The notes beneath the pieces were generated by a model that saw only the letters and a program-made list of their open reading frames with translations, did no database searches and was not told the DNA's origin. A stretch of DNA of 64,000 bases, from the NCBI GenBank assembly GCA_019244415.1, contig JAFASN010000084.1, positions 1-64,000 of the forward strand, in the 5' to 3' direction. Below, in pieces: positions 20,957 to 30,247 of this stretch. The DNA comes from Verrucomicrobiota bacterium. Lineage in GTDB: Bacteria; Verrucomicrobiota; Verrucomicrobiia; Chthoniobacterales; UBA10450. A program made the position numbers and the translations under genes. The first letter of the stretch is position 1. Every line of letters begins with the position of its first letter.

Positions 20957-23235
20957 TGTTTCGGCTCTTCGAAGAACTTACGGTCTGCTCCGTAGGACGG
21001 CTTCAGCGCGCAAGCGGCGTCGAAGAGTTTGTTCGCGGCGCTCGTCTGCCCGATTAGCCACCCAAAAACCGCGCAACGCCATTTACGATCAGCGTCGCTG
21101 GCGAAGGCTGATGATGCCTCGAGTAATGTCGTCGGCGGAATTTTCAACCAATCGACTTCCGTGAAGCCGTAGGGATTGCGCAGCTTCAACCCCGTCGCGC
21201 TCGCGCCGGCGATGCCGCTATATTGCAGGTTGTTCACTTGGAGCGCGACGTTGTACCCATGAGCATTGAGGTCCGTGATCAAGTCGCGTTTCCATAGTAC
21301 GAGCGAATCGGCTGCGCGTTGATAGGCGTCGCGAGTGGATTTGAGCGACGGCTCGGTCACGTTCGCAGTGCGCACGGCCTTCGACGCAGATTCGAAGTCG
21401 TAAACAGCGGCCGCGCGGCGAAATGCTTCGAGCCCGGCGTTCCACTGCGGCATTTCGCGGGCTAGGAGCGCGCGTTGCTGTTCCTCGCGCTGCGTTTGCT
21501 CGAGCGATTGCGCATCACTCACGCGCGCGGCAAGGGTTTTTTCCTCCAGGCTCGCTTCGCGCGCGATTGTCGCGCTTCGCAGCTTCGGCAACAAGCTTCG
21601 CAGATCGCTCAGCGCGGTGTTGAGTTGCGCTGGAGTTTTGGCATCGGACCGCCGCTCACGCCAGCTCAGCCAGGCACAAGAGTCGTTGAGAAACTGCTGC
21701 GCGAGCGGCTTGTACTCGGCCATCCACGCGAAGTCGTTCTTCGGTTGCCTGTGCAGATATTTTTCCAGCAAATCGATCGCCGAATCGAAGCGCTCGAGAT
21801 CGATGTCCACTAAACCTGCGAAGAAGAGCGAGAACGCCTGCCCGCCGTGCTCCGGCAGATCTGCAACGGTGATGCTCGTGCGAGTATTCGCGCGGCGCGC
21901 GGTCTCCAGCAGAAGCGCGCCGAGCTGCGGGTCTTTGAAACCGCGCGTCCCGGCGTTCTCGATTGCCTGAAGCGCTTGTTGCATTTGCGACGGCTCATGG
22001 TCGAGCAACGCCGCCAATGCCTGATTCAGCTTCGCCCAATCGTAAAGCGGTTGTTTGTTCTGAGCATCAGCAGCGAGACGAGCGAACGCAGCGCGCGCTT
22101 CGGTGTACTTACCCTGGACAAGCTGCCGGCGAGCGTCTGCAAAGTTGCGGTCGAGATCGATCGCTGGCGCGTTGGCACTTTTCTTTTGGACCGGTTGCGG
22201 CAGAGCCGCAGGATGATGTGATCGATGCGAAATCAACCAGCCACCAATCGCCACCGCCGCCAGGAGCAAGGCGCCGCCGACCAGCACTGGTTTGGCACGC
22301 GACGGCCTGATCTCGCCGAGTAACCTGCCGCGCGCTTTTTCCAGCGCGGCGATCACCCCCTCGTAGGAGTGGTAACGCAGACGCGGATCGGGCGCGATCA
22401 TGCGGTTAATCGCCGTCGCTGTACCCGGCGAAATCTCCGGCGCAACAACGTTCAACTTCAGCGGACGATCCTTCAGTGCGCGAAGTTCGCCGGCCGAAGC
22501 TGTTTCTCCTTCGAAAGGAGGGCGGCCCGCCGCGGCGTGAAAGAGCGTGGCGCCGAGGCTGTAGATGTCGCTGCGAAAATCTTCCGGCGCATTATTCAGC
22601 CGCTCGGGCGCGACGTAGTACGGCGTTCCCCAGATCGCGCCCGCGGTTTGACCGTGCGGCTCGGCTAAACCAGCCAGGCCGAAGTCGCTGATTTTCGCCG
22701 TTCCTTCATTGTTAAACAAAATGTTCGCCGGCTTCACGTCGCGATGAATCAAGCCCTTGTGGAATGCCGCGCGCAGTCCGCGTGCGACTTCGATCCCGGC
22801 GCGCAACACTTTTTCCTCGGGAATCTTGCCCTTCTCCTGGATCAGATCGTCGAGCGTTCCGCGATCGACTAATTCCATGACAAGGTAGTATTGCTCATGG
22901 GCGCGGCCAAAGGAGAAGACCTGCACCACATTCGGGTGATTCACGGACGCAGTGACGCGTGCCTCGTGCTGGAGCTCGTTCACGTACTCAGGCCCAAGAT
23001 CCTTGCGCAGAACTTTCAAGGCAACATCGCGGTCGAGTTGCGTGTCGCGCGCGCGGTAAACCGTCCCCATCCCGCCGGTGCCAAGTGTCTCCAGCAGTTC
23101 GAAGTGATCGAATGACAGCGCGGATCTCACGCGTTCACCGCAATGTGGGCACGGCACGCGCGCGAGCGGCTCCGCTTCCTCGGCAGCGATGGAACCGCCG
23201 CAGTTTGGACACGAAAGCGTGTTCGCGTCACCCAT
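20953..23235 (-). CDS. Membrane Ser/Thr protein kinase with N-terminal zinc ribbon
   Basis: 760 residues from ATG at 23235. Domains in order: a zinc ribbon (CPNCGG ... CPHCGE, about residues 8-32); a Hanks-type kinase (about 41-310) with LGTGGMGTVYRARD, VALKVL, HRDVKPANILFN, DFGLAG and YYVAPERL, all catalytic residues present; one membrane helix (VLVGGALLLAAVAIGGWLI, about 320-340); and an extracytoplasmic C-terminal region of helical, TPR-like character. It probably senses an envelope signal and phosphorylates cytoplasmic targets. An upstream ATG at 23319 lacks support. It is followed by tilS with a 4-base overlap and diverges from the pseudouridine synthase gene 37 bases away. Confidence 0.9.
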   Translation of the reverse strand: MGDANTLSCPNCGGSIAAEEAEPLARVPCPHCGERVRSALSFDHFELLETLGTGGMGTVYRARDTQLDRDVALKVLRKDLGPEYVNELQHEARVTASVNHPNVVQVFSFGRAHEQYYLVMELVDRGTLDDLIQEKGKIPEEKVLRAGIEVARGLRAAFHKGLIHRDVKPANILFNNEGTAKISDFGLAGLAEPHGQTAGAIWGTPYYVAPERLNNAPEDFRSDIYSLGATLFHAAAGRPPFEGETASAGELRALKDRPLKLNVVAPEISPGTATAINRMIAPDPRLRYHSYEGVIAALEKARGRLLGEIRPSRAKPVLVGGALLLAAVAIGGWLISHRSHHPAALPQPVQKKSANAPAIDLDRNFADARRQLVQGKYTEARAAFARLAADAQNKQPLYDWAKLNQALAALLDHEPSQMQQALQAIENAGTRGFKDPQLGALLLETARRANTRTSITVADLPEHGGQAFSLFFAGLVDIDLERFDSAIDLLEKYLHRQPKNDFAWMAEYKPLAQQFLNDSCAWLSWRERRSDAKTPAQLNTALSDLRSLLPKLRSATIAREASLEEKTLAARVSDAQSLEQTQREEQQRALLAREMPQWNAGLEAFRRAAAVYDFESASKAVRTANVTEPSLKSTRDAYQRAADSLVLWKRDLITDLNAHGYNVALQVNNLQYSGIAGASATGLKLRNPYGFTEVDWLKIPPTTLLEASSAFASDADRKWRCAVFGWLIGQTSAANKLFDAACALKPSYGADRKFFEEPKH

Positions 23236-23272
23236 TTTCCGCGATAGTAGCATTCGCGATTTTCCTGCGCCA

Positions 23273-24205
23273 ATGAACGCGCCATTGTCTGCTCTGCGCA
23301 AATTTGTCGTCCAAGCCAAGCACGCGCGCCTGCGGCTGGATCAATTTCTCGCGCGCGAAATTCCGGACGTTTCGCGCATGCGAGTACAGGCGCTGATTCG
23401 CGACCGCGCTGTTTTGTTGAATGGAAACACGCCGCGGCCGCGCGACATCGTAAAACGGGGAGATCGCATCACGGTGGCGTCTCTGCGGGAGGAATCCGAC
23501 GCGCAGCCAACTCCCGCGTCGGGAACAACTGTGCCGCTGGCCATCCTCCATGAAGATGACGATCTGATCGTGTTGAACAAAGCGGCGGGCGTTTCGGTGC
23601 ATCCTGGCGCGGGTCACAGTACCGGCACATTGGTTGATGCGCTGCTCGCGCACTCGGCCAGTCTCTCTGCTGTTGGCGGCGAAATGAGGCGCGGCATCGT
23701 TCATCGGCTTGATAAAGAGACGAGCGGTTGCCTTGTCGTCGCGAAGAACGATTTCACCCATTTAAAGCTCGCGAGACAGTTCGCCGCGCGCAGCGTGGAG
23801 AAAATCTACCTCGCGCTTGTCTGTGGGAAACCGCGGCGCGATTCCGGAACGATCGATGCATCGATCACGCGCCACCGTGTTCACCGCACGAAAATGGCCG
23901 TAGCACGCGAGGGTGGACGCGCTGCTCGCACTGATTTCCGCGTGGTGCGCAGCGGAGCCGAAGCGAGCTTGATCGAGTGTCGCCTGCACAGCGGGCGCAC
24001 GCACCAAATCCGAGTGCATTTGCAGCACCTCGGTCATCCGGTTTTGGGCGACAAGGTTTACGCTGGCCGGCGCGGCGGAAATTTTCCTAGACAGATGTTG
24101 CACGCTTGGAAACTGGCGTTCGATCATCCGCGCACAGACGAACGCGTTCATTTCACTGCGCCATTTCCGGAAGACTTCGAGGCGGCGATGCGGGCAGTTT
24201 TATAG
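23273..24205 (+). CDS. RluA-family pseudouridine synthase (RluD-like)
   Basis: 310 residues from ATG at 23273. An S4 RNA-binding domain (LRLDQFLAREIPDVSRMRVQ) is followed by the pseudouridine synthase domain with the catalytic GIVHRLDKETSG motif (Asp near residue 146) and SLIECRLHSGRTHQIRVH. This layout matches RluD/RluC-type enzymes that isomerise uridines in 23S rRNA. Which uridines it modifies cannot be read from sequence. The frame extends upstream to 23189, but that stretch lies within the kinase gene. Confidence 0.92.
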   Translation: MNAPLSALRKFVVQAKHARLRLDQFLAREIPDVSRMRVQALIRDRAVLLNGNTPRPRDIVKRGDRITVASLREESDAQPTPASGTTVPLAILHEDDDLIVLNKAAGVSVHPGAGHSTGTLVDALLAHSASLSAVGGEMRRGIVHRLDKETSGCLVVAKNDFTHLKLARQFAARSVEKIYLALVCGKPRRDSGTIDASITRHRVHRTKMAVAREGGRAARTDFRVVRSGAEASLIECRLHSGRTHQIRVHLQHLGHPVLGDKVYAGRRGGNFPRQMLHAWKLAFDHPRTDERVHFTAPFPEDFEAAMRAVL

Positions 24206-24229
24206 GGCGCAGCTCACTTCTGTATCGCG

Positions 24230-25519
24230 CTACGTGCGATCAATCGACGGCCTTGTGGCGGCGTTTTCGCGCGATCTTTGGAATGCCAGCATGATGATCG
24301 CGAACAACACCGGCAGAATGATCATTCCTCGCATCCACGGTTCTGCATGCCACGGCAGCGCGAACAGTCGTTCGTCGAAGAAGAGGTAGTACGCAAAAAT
24401 GGTGACACTAAGGAAGTGCCAGGCAAACGCGCGTCGCCAGGTCGCTACCGGCAGGATCCAGGTGACGTACCAGGCGTGCAAAACGGGAGCGAGAATCAGC
24501 GCAACCCCGAGCGACCATAGCAGTCCGCGCCGCCAATTTCGCAGGAAAATCACGGCGACGACTGCTGCTATGATGAGAATCACGGTGTCGTAGCGGTAAT
24601 GCTGTTGATGCCAGTTTGGCAGCACGGTGTCTTCCACGATCCACCAGAAGAGATCGTTGAGCCGGCTCACGGCCGCGAAATCACCAAAGAGATTTCCGAG
24701 CATTCGCGCGTGCAGAGCAACCGAGGCACCGCACGGAACCGCGACGGCGGCGGCAAGCATGAGAAAGTACCGGCGCATAGCGAAGGCGCAGGGCAGCAGC
24801 AGCACGATCATGACCGAGCGGATTGCGATTGCGATTCCCAGCGCGAACGCGGCGGAAAGCGCAAACATCCAACGCAGCTTGCCCGGTTCCTCGAAACGCA
24901 CGAGGCAGAAGATCACCGTGATAACGGCGAGCAGAACGACACTATCGAAATGGGCCGCACCAGCAAAACTGTAGGCGAGCAGCGGATTGAAGGCGTACCA
25001 AGCCGCGGTACTCAGGTCAGTACAGCGGAGCAACAACGCGATCCCAAGTAAATCAGCGCCGGCAAACAGCAGCTTGTAGATCAGCGGATTGCCGGTGCCC
25101 GGAATTATGCGGAACAAAATTTCCGCGCCGGGCGCAAACGCAGTAGGCTCATCGTTGCGCGGCACGCGCGCAAGCTCAGGCTCGGCGCCGGCAAGATGCG
25201 GGTGATCAGGCGCGAGCTGGTAGGGATCGAACCCGATGCGTTGAATGGCGCCGTCGGATTGATAACGCCACACTTCGTTGCTCGGCAGAAGCGGCAGCGC
25301 CAATAGCCGCAGCACCACTGTTGCGCACCAGAAAACCAGGAGCGCTGATCTGCCACGCCCGCGGAATTCGGTTGCCGCCAAGAGGTAGGCGAGCCCGCAG
25401 AGGATTGCGCAGGCAACGAACTTCACCGGCATGATTTCGAGCGTCCAATCATCAAAGCGATGAAGCGCGGCGAAGAGCGCTAATTCCGCAGCAAGCGCGA
25501 GCCAGAAGCGTGCGCTCAC
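24230..25519 (-). CDS. GT-C fold membrane glycosyltransferase (GT87/DUF2029-like)
   Basis: 429 residues with about ten membrane helices. After the second or third helix there is a periplasmic loop VWRYQSDGAIQRIGFDPYQL, matching the acidic RYxxDGxxQxxGxNPY signature of polyprenyl-phosphate-dependent GT-C enzymes (GT87/MptB-like). Such enzymes transfer mannose or another hexose from a lipid-phosphate donor outside the membrane. The gene overlaps the upstream glycosidase-glycosyltransferase fusion by four bases (ATGA), so both probably serve one glycan pathway. Donor and acceptor are unknown. Confidence 0.75.
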   Translation of the reverse strand: MSARFWLALAAELALFAALHRFDDWTLEIMPVKFVACAILCGLAYLLAATEFRGRGRSALLVFWCATVVLRLLALPLLPSNEVWRYQSDGAIQRIGFDPYQLAPDHPHLAGAEPELARVPRNDEPTAFAPGAEILFRIIPGTGNPLIYKLLFAGADLLGIALLLRCTDLSTAAWYAFNPLLAYSFAGAAHFDSVVLLAVITVIFCLVRFEEPGKLRWMFALSAAFALGIAIAIRSVMIVLLLPCAFAMRRYFLMLAAAVAVPCGASVALHARMLGNLFGDFAAVSRLNDLFWWIVEDTVLPNWHQQHYRYDTVILIIAAVVAVIFLRNWRRGLLWSLGVALILAPVLHAWYVTWILPVATWRRAFAWHFLSVTIFAYYLFFDERLFALPWHAEPWMRGMIILPVLFAIIMLAFQRSRENAATRPSIDRT

Positions 25520-28095
25520 TTCGGAGTACGGCGTGAAAGGATGCGCGTCATACCGGCACGGTGCGCCGCCAAATCGACCAGCTCAGCCACGCGCAGCCGC
25601 AGCCGCCGCGCGCGCGTGGCAAGGAACAGAACGAAAAGCGCGTAGAGTACGATGACGAAATCCGGCACGCGCCCGCTGTTCAGGAAGTGGTAAATGGTGA
25701 CGCTGAGTACCGCGAGATTCACCACGATAGTGGTCGTGACGTAACGAGAGCGGAGGCGTGCGCGGGTGAGGCACTTCGGGCCGCCGTGATATTCCGTGAC
25801 GGTCTGCAGGATGATGCTCCACCAGAAGTTCCCGTAAATTTGCAGGTCCCACTCCTGCCAGCCGGTGTCCACGGAGTAGCGCCAGTTTTCCGCTTGGAGC
25901 AGTGCGATAATTTCGTGCAACAACGCGTGCCGGTCCTTCCCGGCGTCGCTCCAGTAAACGCGCGAGCGTTGACCTCGTGCGCGCTTCTCCGCAGTGGGAA
26001 GAGTCTCGTGCGTCGCGATAACCGCCGCCGGTGTGCGTTTAAAATGCAGCCAGGTAAAATACCGCGACCAGCCGCGGACCAGTGGTTGCAGGAACGCAAG
26101 TACCATCACGAGCAGACGCGCTGGCACAGTATCGAAACGCGGCTCGATCCGTGCCCGTACCATGTAGGAAAGCGCCACGCATAACGTGCCGCCGAGCATG
26201 AGGTAAGGGACAATGCGCAGCGCCGGCAAAAAAACGCCCAAACCGAATAAAAACAGCGTGAGGACAAACCATTCGATGCTGCTGAGGTAGGCCGCGACCT
26301 CGGACTGCGGAGTGGGGTAGATCGATTGGAAAAACCCGTCGGCGAAGATGCCATGGTAAATGATCGGGCGATTGATGAACCAGCTGAACCGCGGTGTGCC
26401 GTAGATTTGCCCGCGCCATTTGGCCGTGCCCGTCGGGCCGAAAAAGACGAGATGCTTGAAACGGAGCAGCGATTCCGCTTCTCCATAACCCTGTTGTTGT
26501 TTCCGAAATGCACGCAAAGTAAAACGACGATAATGCCACACCACCGCGGTGGGACTGAATGCGATGACACCGCCGCCCTGCTGCAAACGCCAGCAGAAAT
26601 CGACGTCATCCCCTGCGGCGTGATATTCCGGATCAAAACCGCCGACGTTTTCAAACGCCCAGCGCCAGAATGCCATGTTACATCCCGGTACATGTTCCGC
26701 GACAGTATCGGTCAACAACACGTGACTCGGACCACCGGGCGCAGCGGCGACACACGCCTGGATCCAATTTTGAGCCGGCGGCGGAAAATTCGGGCCGCCC
26801 ACGCCGACGAAATCGCCACTCGTTAGGGTACTAACCAAATAATAGAGCCAGTCCGAATCGGCCATGCAGTCGGAGTCGGTGTAGGCAAAAACTTCGCCGC
26901 GAGCCGCGGCTGCGCCGGTATTGCGCGCCGCGCTCAAGCCGCGATTTGGCTGATGAATGTAGCGGACGCTGGGAAACTCAGCTGCGATCTGCGCCGTATC
27001 ATCGATTGAGCCATCATCGACGAGTACGACTTCGTACTTAGGATAATTCAAATGCGCCAGTGAGTTGAGGCACGAGCGCAGAGTCGCGCCGCCGTTGTAG
27101 GAGCAGACGATAATCGATACAAACGGCTGCCGCGGCAGCTCGCGATGTGGCAGAACGCTATCGTTCTGGCCCAGCTTGTCGCGCAACGTGAAGTACGACT
27201 TCTTCGGCTGCCGCTCGCGCGTGACAATTCCGAATGCCCAGTCGGTAACTTCCTGATCGCCGGTGTACCATTCATCAGTCCAGGAAAAGAAAACAGTTCC
27301 GGCCAGCCCGCATTTGACCACGCTGTCGATGTGCCAGCTGAGCATCTCGGCCTGTTCCTCCTGCGAGTGGCGGATCGTGTCCATGCCGAACTCGCCAAGA
27401 ATGAGCGGGCGGTCTTCGGTCAGGTTTTGCAGACGCAGCAGGTAGCGCTCGAAGGCGCGCTGATCGTGGAGGTAAACATTGAAGCAGGAGAAATCGACGT
27501 TTTGCGGGAGAAGAAATTCCGTCGGCGGAAAACTCGCGTAGGAATAAAGCGGGCGCGCATCGATGCTGCGTGCTCGCGTGATCAGCTCCTCGATGAATTC
27601 CGTCACGCGTTGCACGCCGAGCCAGCGGACCATCTGCGGCGCGATTTCGTTGCCCACGAGGTATCCAAAAATCGCGCGATGACCGGCGTGTGACTTGGCG
27701 GCGACCTCTACCGAACGCCTGATCTCGCGGCGCGCTTTTCGCTCGCGCAGAAACTCGATGTGTTTAGCCCACGGCAGCGTGATCAGGACGCGCAGACGGG
27801 TTGCTTCGCATAAGTCGAGAAACCAGGCGGGCGGCGAGTGATAAACGCGCACAACATTTAGCCCAAGCTCGCGAATCTCCGCAAGGTCGCGCGCGGCTCG
27901 TTCCGGAGTGCCGAGATAATCCCCTCCAGCATCCGGTTTGAACGGGCCGTAAGTTACGCCCTTGACGAAAAATTTGCGGTCGCCTTCGAAGAAAAATTTC
28001 CCGACCGCCCGGATTCGCTCGGCGGAAGCGGTGCTCACCGAATGAACTGACGAGTCATCGGTGACGACTAACGAGTCACAGTCTTCTACTCGCAT
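25516..28095 (-). CDS. Glycoside hydrolase-glycosyltransferase 2 fusion, membrane-bound
   Basis: 859 residues. Residues about 32-310 form a clan GH-A TIM barrel resembling the GH2/GH5 catalytic domain, with likely acid/base E150 in YLVGNEIAP and nucleophile E235 in LILGEFGMD. Residues about 325-560 are a GT2 domain: VSIIVCSYNGG, VVLVDDGSIDD, NRGLSAARNTG and the metal-binding TDSD near 406-409. The rest holds several membrane helices and a conserved-looking cytoplasmic segment (YWSDAGKDRHALLHEI). No signal peptide precedes the barrel, so both domains are probably on the cytoplasmic side unless the topology is unusual. Likely a polysaccharide synthase that also trims or transglycosylates its product. 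Translationally coupled to the GT-C gene. Confidence 0.82.
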   Translation of the reverse strand: MRVEDCDSLVVTDDSSVHSVSTASAERIRAVGKFFFEGDRKFFVKGVTYGPFKPDAGGDYLGTPERAARDLAEIRELGLNVVRVYHSPPAWFLDLCEATRLRVLITLPWAKHIEFLRERKARREIRRSVEVAAKSHAGHRAIFGYLVGNEIAPQMVRWLGVQRVTEFIEELITRARSIDARPLYSYASFPPTEFLLPQNVDFSCFNVYLHDQRAFERYLLRLQNLTEDRPLILGEFGMDTIRHSQEEQAEMLSWHIDSVVKCGLAGTVFFSWTDEWYTGDQEVTDWAFGIVTRERQPKKSYFTLRDKLGQNDSVLPHRELPRQPFVSIIVCSYNGGATLRSCLNSLAHLNYPKYEVVLVDDGSIDDTAQIAAEFPSVRYIHQPNRGLSAARNTGAAAARGEVFAYTDSDCMADSDWLYYLVSTLTSGDFVGVGGPNFPPPAQNWIQACVAAAPGGPSHVLLTDTVAEHVPGCNMAFWRWAFENVGGFDPEYHAAGDDVDFCWRLQQGGGVIAFSPTAVVWHYRRFTLRAFRKQQQGYGEAESLLRFKHLVFFGPTGTAKWRGQIYGTPRFSWFINRPIIYHGIFADGFFQSIYPTPQSEVAAYLSSIEWFVLTLFLFGLGVFLPALRIVPYLMLGGTLCVALSYMVRARIEPRFDTVPARLLVMVLAFLQPLVRGWSRYFTWLHFKRTPAAVIATHETLPTAEKRARGQRSRVYWSDAGKDRHALLHEIIALLQAENWRYSVDTGWQEWDLQIYGNFWWSIILQTVTEYHGGPKCLTRARLRSRYVTTTIVVNLAVLSVTIYHFLNSGRVPDFVIVLYALFVLFLATRARRLRLRVAELVDLAAHRAGMTRILSRRTPK

Positions 28096-28103
28096 TGATC
28101 ACG

Positions 28104-29375
28104 CTAACGGAGTGCTTCGCGCATAATCCGCGCGGTATCTTCGATGTCGCCGTTTGTGTGCGCGGTCGATATGAACGCCGTTTCGAATTGCGACGGCGGA
28201 AAGTACAGGCCGCGCTCAAGACAACGGTGGAAAAACCGGGCGAAGCGTTTCGTATCGCTGCGCTGAGCTGAGGCGAGGTCGAATACCGGGCCGGGCGTGA
28301 AGAAAAGGCAGAACATCGAACCGATTCTGTGGAAGGTAAGCTGCTGTTTCACGAGGACTTCACCGATCGCAGCTCCCAATCTCGCGCCGCTTTCTTCTAA
28401 CGACTTCCAGCCATCGATTCGGCCAAGTTCGCGCAATTGCGCCAGGCCGGCAGCCATCGCGATCGGATTTCCCGAGAGCGTTCCAGCCTGGTAAACGGCG
28501 CCGTCTGGAGAAAGCTGGTCCATGATTTCGGCGCGGCCGCCAAACGCGCCGACGGGTAAACCGCCGCCGATGATTTTGCCGAGCGCGGTCAGGTCCGGCA
28601 GCACGCCGTAAAGCTGCTGCGCACCGCCGCGCGCGACTCGAAAACCGGTCATGACTTCATCGAAGATGAGTACGGTGTTGTGCTCAGTGCATAGGGCGCG
28701 CAGTTCCTGCAAAAAATTTTCGCGCGGCAAAAACAAGCCGGCGTTGGCTGGAACCGGTTCTAGAATCACCGCGGCGACGTCGCCAGGATTTTGCTGGAAT
28801 GCCGCGCGCACCGTTTCGATGTTGTTGAATGGCAACACGACCGTTTGATCGGCGAATGAGTACGGAATGCCAGCGCTGTCGGGGCAACCATGGGTAAGTG
28901 CGCCGCTGCCCGCATTGACCAAGAGCGAATCGACGTGGCCGTGATAACAGCCGGAGAACTTGATGATCTTGTCCCGTTTTGTAAATCCGCGCGCCAGCCG
29001 TATGCACGACATGGTCGCTTCCGTGCCGCTGTTGACCATCCGGACTTTCTCGAGAGACGGCACCCAGGCGCAGATGAGCTCTGCCATCTCCACTTCAAAC
29101 GGGTTCGGTACTCCGAAACTCGCACCTTGCTTTGCCGCCTCGACAATGGCATCGATGACCACTTGCGGCGCGTGACCGAGAATTGCCGGTCCCCACGTGC
29201 CGACGTAATCGATCAATTCGCGACCATCGATTGTCCAGAGACGCGACCCCTTGGCCCGATCGACGAAGAACGGCTCCCCGCCGACGCCGCGAAAAGCGCG
29301 GACGGGCGAGTTCACGCCGCCGGGAATCCGCGTGCGTGCGCGGGCAAAAAGCGATGCTGACGAAGTCATGCTCAC
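28104..29375 (-). CDS. hemL: Glutamate-1-semialdehyde 2,1-aminomutase
   Basis: 423 residues of a class III PLP aminotransferase. The start SASLFARARTRIPGGVNSPVRAF, the NSGTEATM phosphate-binding loop, FDEVMTGFRVA, and the lysine segment LGKIIGGGLPVGAFGG identify HemL. It makes 5-aminolevulinate from glutamate-1-semialdehyde in the C5 route to haem. It lies nine bases upstream of the glycan fusion gene on the same strand; the functions look unrelated. A second Met two codons in is an equally good start. Confidence 0.95.
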   Translation of the reverse strand: MSMTSSASLFARARTRIPGGVNSPVRAFRGVGGEPFFVDRAKGSRLWTIDGRELIDYVGTWGPAILGHAPQVVIDAIVEAAKQGASFGVPNPFEVEMAELICAWVPSLEKVRMVNSGTEATMSCIRLARGFTKRDKIIKFSGCYHGHVDSLLVNAGSGALTHGCPDSAGIPYSFADQTVVLPFNNIETVRAAFQQNPGDVAAVILEPVPANAGLFLPRENFLQELRALCTEHNTVLIFDEVMTGFRVARGGAQQLYGVLPDLTALGKIIGGGLPVGAFGGRAEIMDQLSPDGAVYQAGTLSGNPIAMAAGLAQLRELGRIDGWKSLEESGARLGAAIGEVLVKQQLTFHRIGSMFCLFFTPGPVFDLASAQRSDTKRFARFFHRCLERGLYFPPSQFETAFISTAHTNGDIEDTARIMREALR

Positions 29376-29469
29376 TGACGCGATCTCTTAGTCATACTTC
29401 GAATCCTACTCTTAAGCTGTCGGGGAGATTAATCATGCGAGGACGACTTCGTGCATCAGCATGGCAGCA

Positions 29470-29498
29470 TTGACACCGTCCTGCTGCACCCGAATAGT
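29470..29498 (+). promoter_or_regulatory. Candidate promoter of tRNA-Cys
   Basis: TTGACA at 29470-29475, 17-base spacer, then AATAGT at 29493-29498 (four of six -10 matches). Initiation would fall about 20 bases before the tRNA. Confidence 0.5.
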
Positions 29499-29523
29499 TC
29501 CGCGCGCTTCACACGGCCGACAC

Positions 29524-29595
29524 GGCGGGGTAGCCAAGTGGTAAGGTCGCGGTCTGCAAAACCGCTATTCGCGGGTTCGATTCCCGCCCCCGCCT
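29524..29595 (+). tRNA. tRNA-Cys (GCA)
   Basis: A complete cloverleaf: acceptor stem GGCGGGG / CCCCGCC, anticodon stem GCGGT / ACCGC with loop CTGCAAA and anticodon GCA at 29556-29558, T arm with GGTTCGATTCC. The discriminator is T, the cysteine identity base. CCA is not encoded. Only one base separates it from the convergent msrB stop codon. Confidence 0.97.
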
Positions 29596-29596
29596 C

Positions 29597-30217
29597 TCAA
29601 TGCTTTTCGGAATTCTCGAAGAGTGGCAGGAATTGGCCGTAGCCTTCTTCCTTCAGCTTCTCGACCGGGATAAACCGCAGCGCGGCGGAGTTGATGCAAT
29701 AACGCAGGCCGCCTTTGTCCGCGGGCCCGTCGTCAAATACATGCCCCAGGTGCGCATCGCTTTTCGCGCCGCGCACTTCGGTGCGGTCCATTCCGTAGGT
29801 GCGATCACTTTTCTCCGTTACCTTGCCTTTCGCGATCGGTTTCGTGAAACTCGGCCAGCCGGTGCCGCTATCGAATTTGTCGAGCGAAGTAAAGAGCGGC
29901 TCACCTGTCACCACGTCCACGTAGATGCCCGGCTTGTGGTTATTCCAATAGGCGTTATTGAACGCGGGCTCGGTGCCGCATTGTTGTGTCACGTAATATT
30001 GCTGCGGGGTGAGCTTCTGTTTTAACTCGCCAGTCTTCGCTTCAGTAGCAGCCGGCGTGGCGCTTGGTTTTGATGTTGCCATCGATTTCTCCTCCTGTTT
30101 TTGCGCTCCCGCGCGACTTAGAAACATTTGCGCGCCGATTAGCCCCACCAAGACCATGAAACAAAAGACCAGCATCGTGCGCGAACGAGGCGGCGGTCTT
30201 TGCGGAAGCTTCAGCAT
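29597..30217 (-). CDS. msrB: Exported peptide-methionine (R)-S-oxide reductase, zinc-less type
   Basis: 206 residues: a membrane anchor or signal helix ([20 protein letters not shown]), a Lys/Ala/Thr-rich linker and the MsrB domain (about 68-200). [19 protein letters not shown] and the catalytic cysteine in [11 protein letters not shown] are present. The two CxxC pairs that bind structural zinc in most MsrB proteins are missing (the positions read VVTG and AKSD). A cysteine in [11 protein letters not shown] is a candidate resolving residue. It should repair oxidised methionine in exported proteins. Confidence 0.93.
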   Translation of the reverse strand: MLKLPQRPPPRSRTMLVFCFMVLVGLIGAQMFLSRAGAQKQEEKSMATSKPSATPAATEAKTGELKQKLTPQQYYVTQQCGTEPAFNNAYWNNHKPGIYVDVVTGEPLFTSLDKFDSGTGWPSFTKPIAKGKVTEKSDRTYGMDRTEVRGAKSDAHLGHVFDDGPADKGGLRYCINSAALRFIPVEKLKEEGYGQFLPLFENSEKH

Positions 30218-30247
30218 GCCCGACTATCGAGTAGCAACGCTGAAGTC

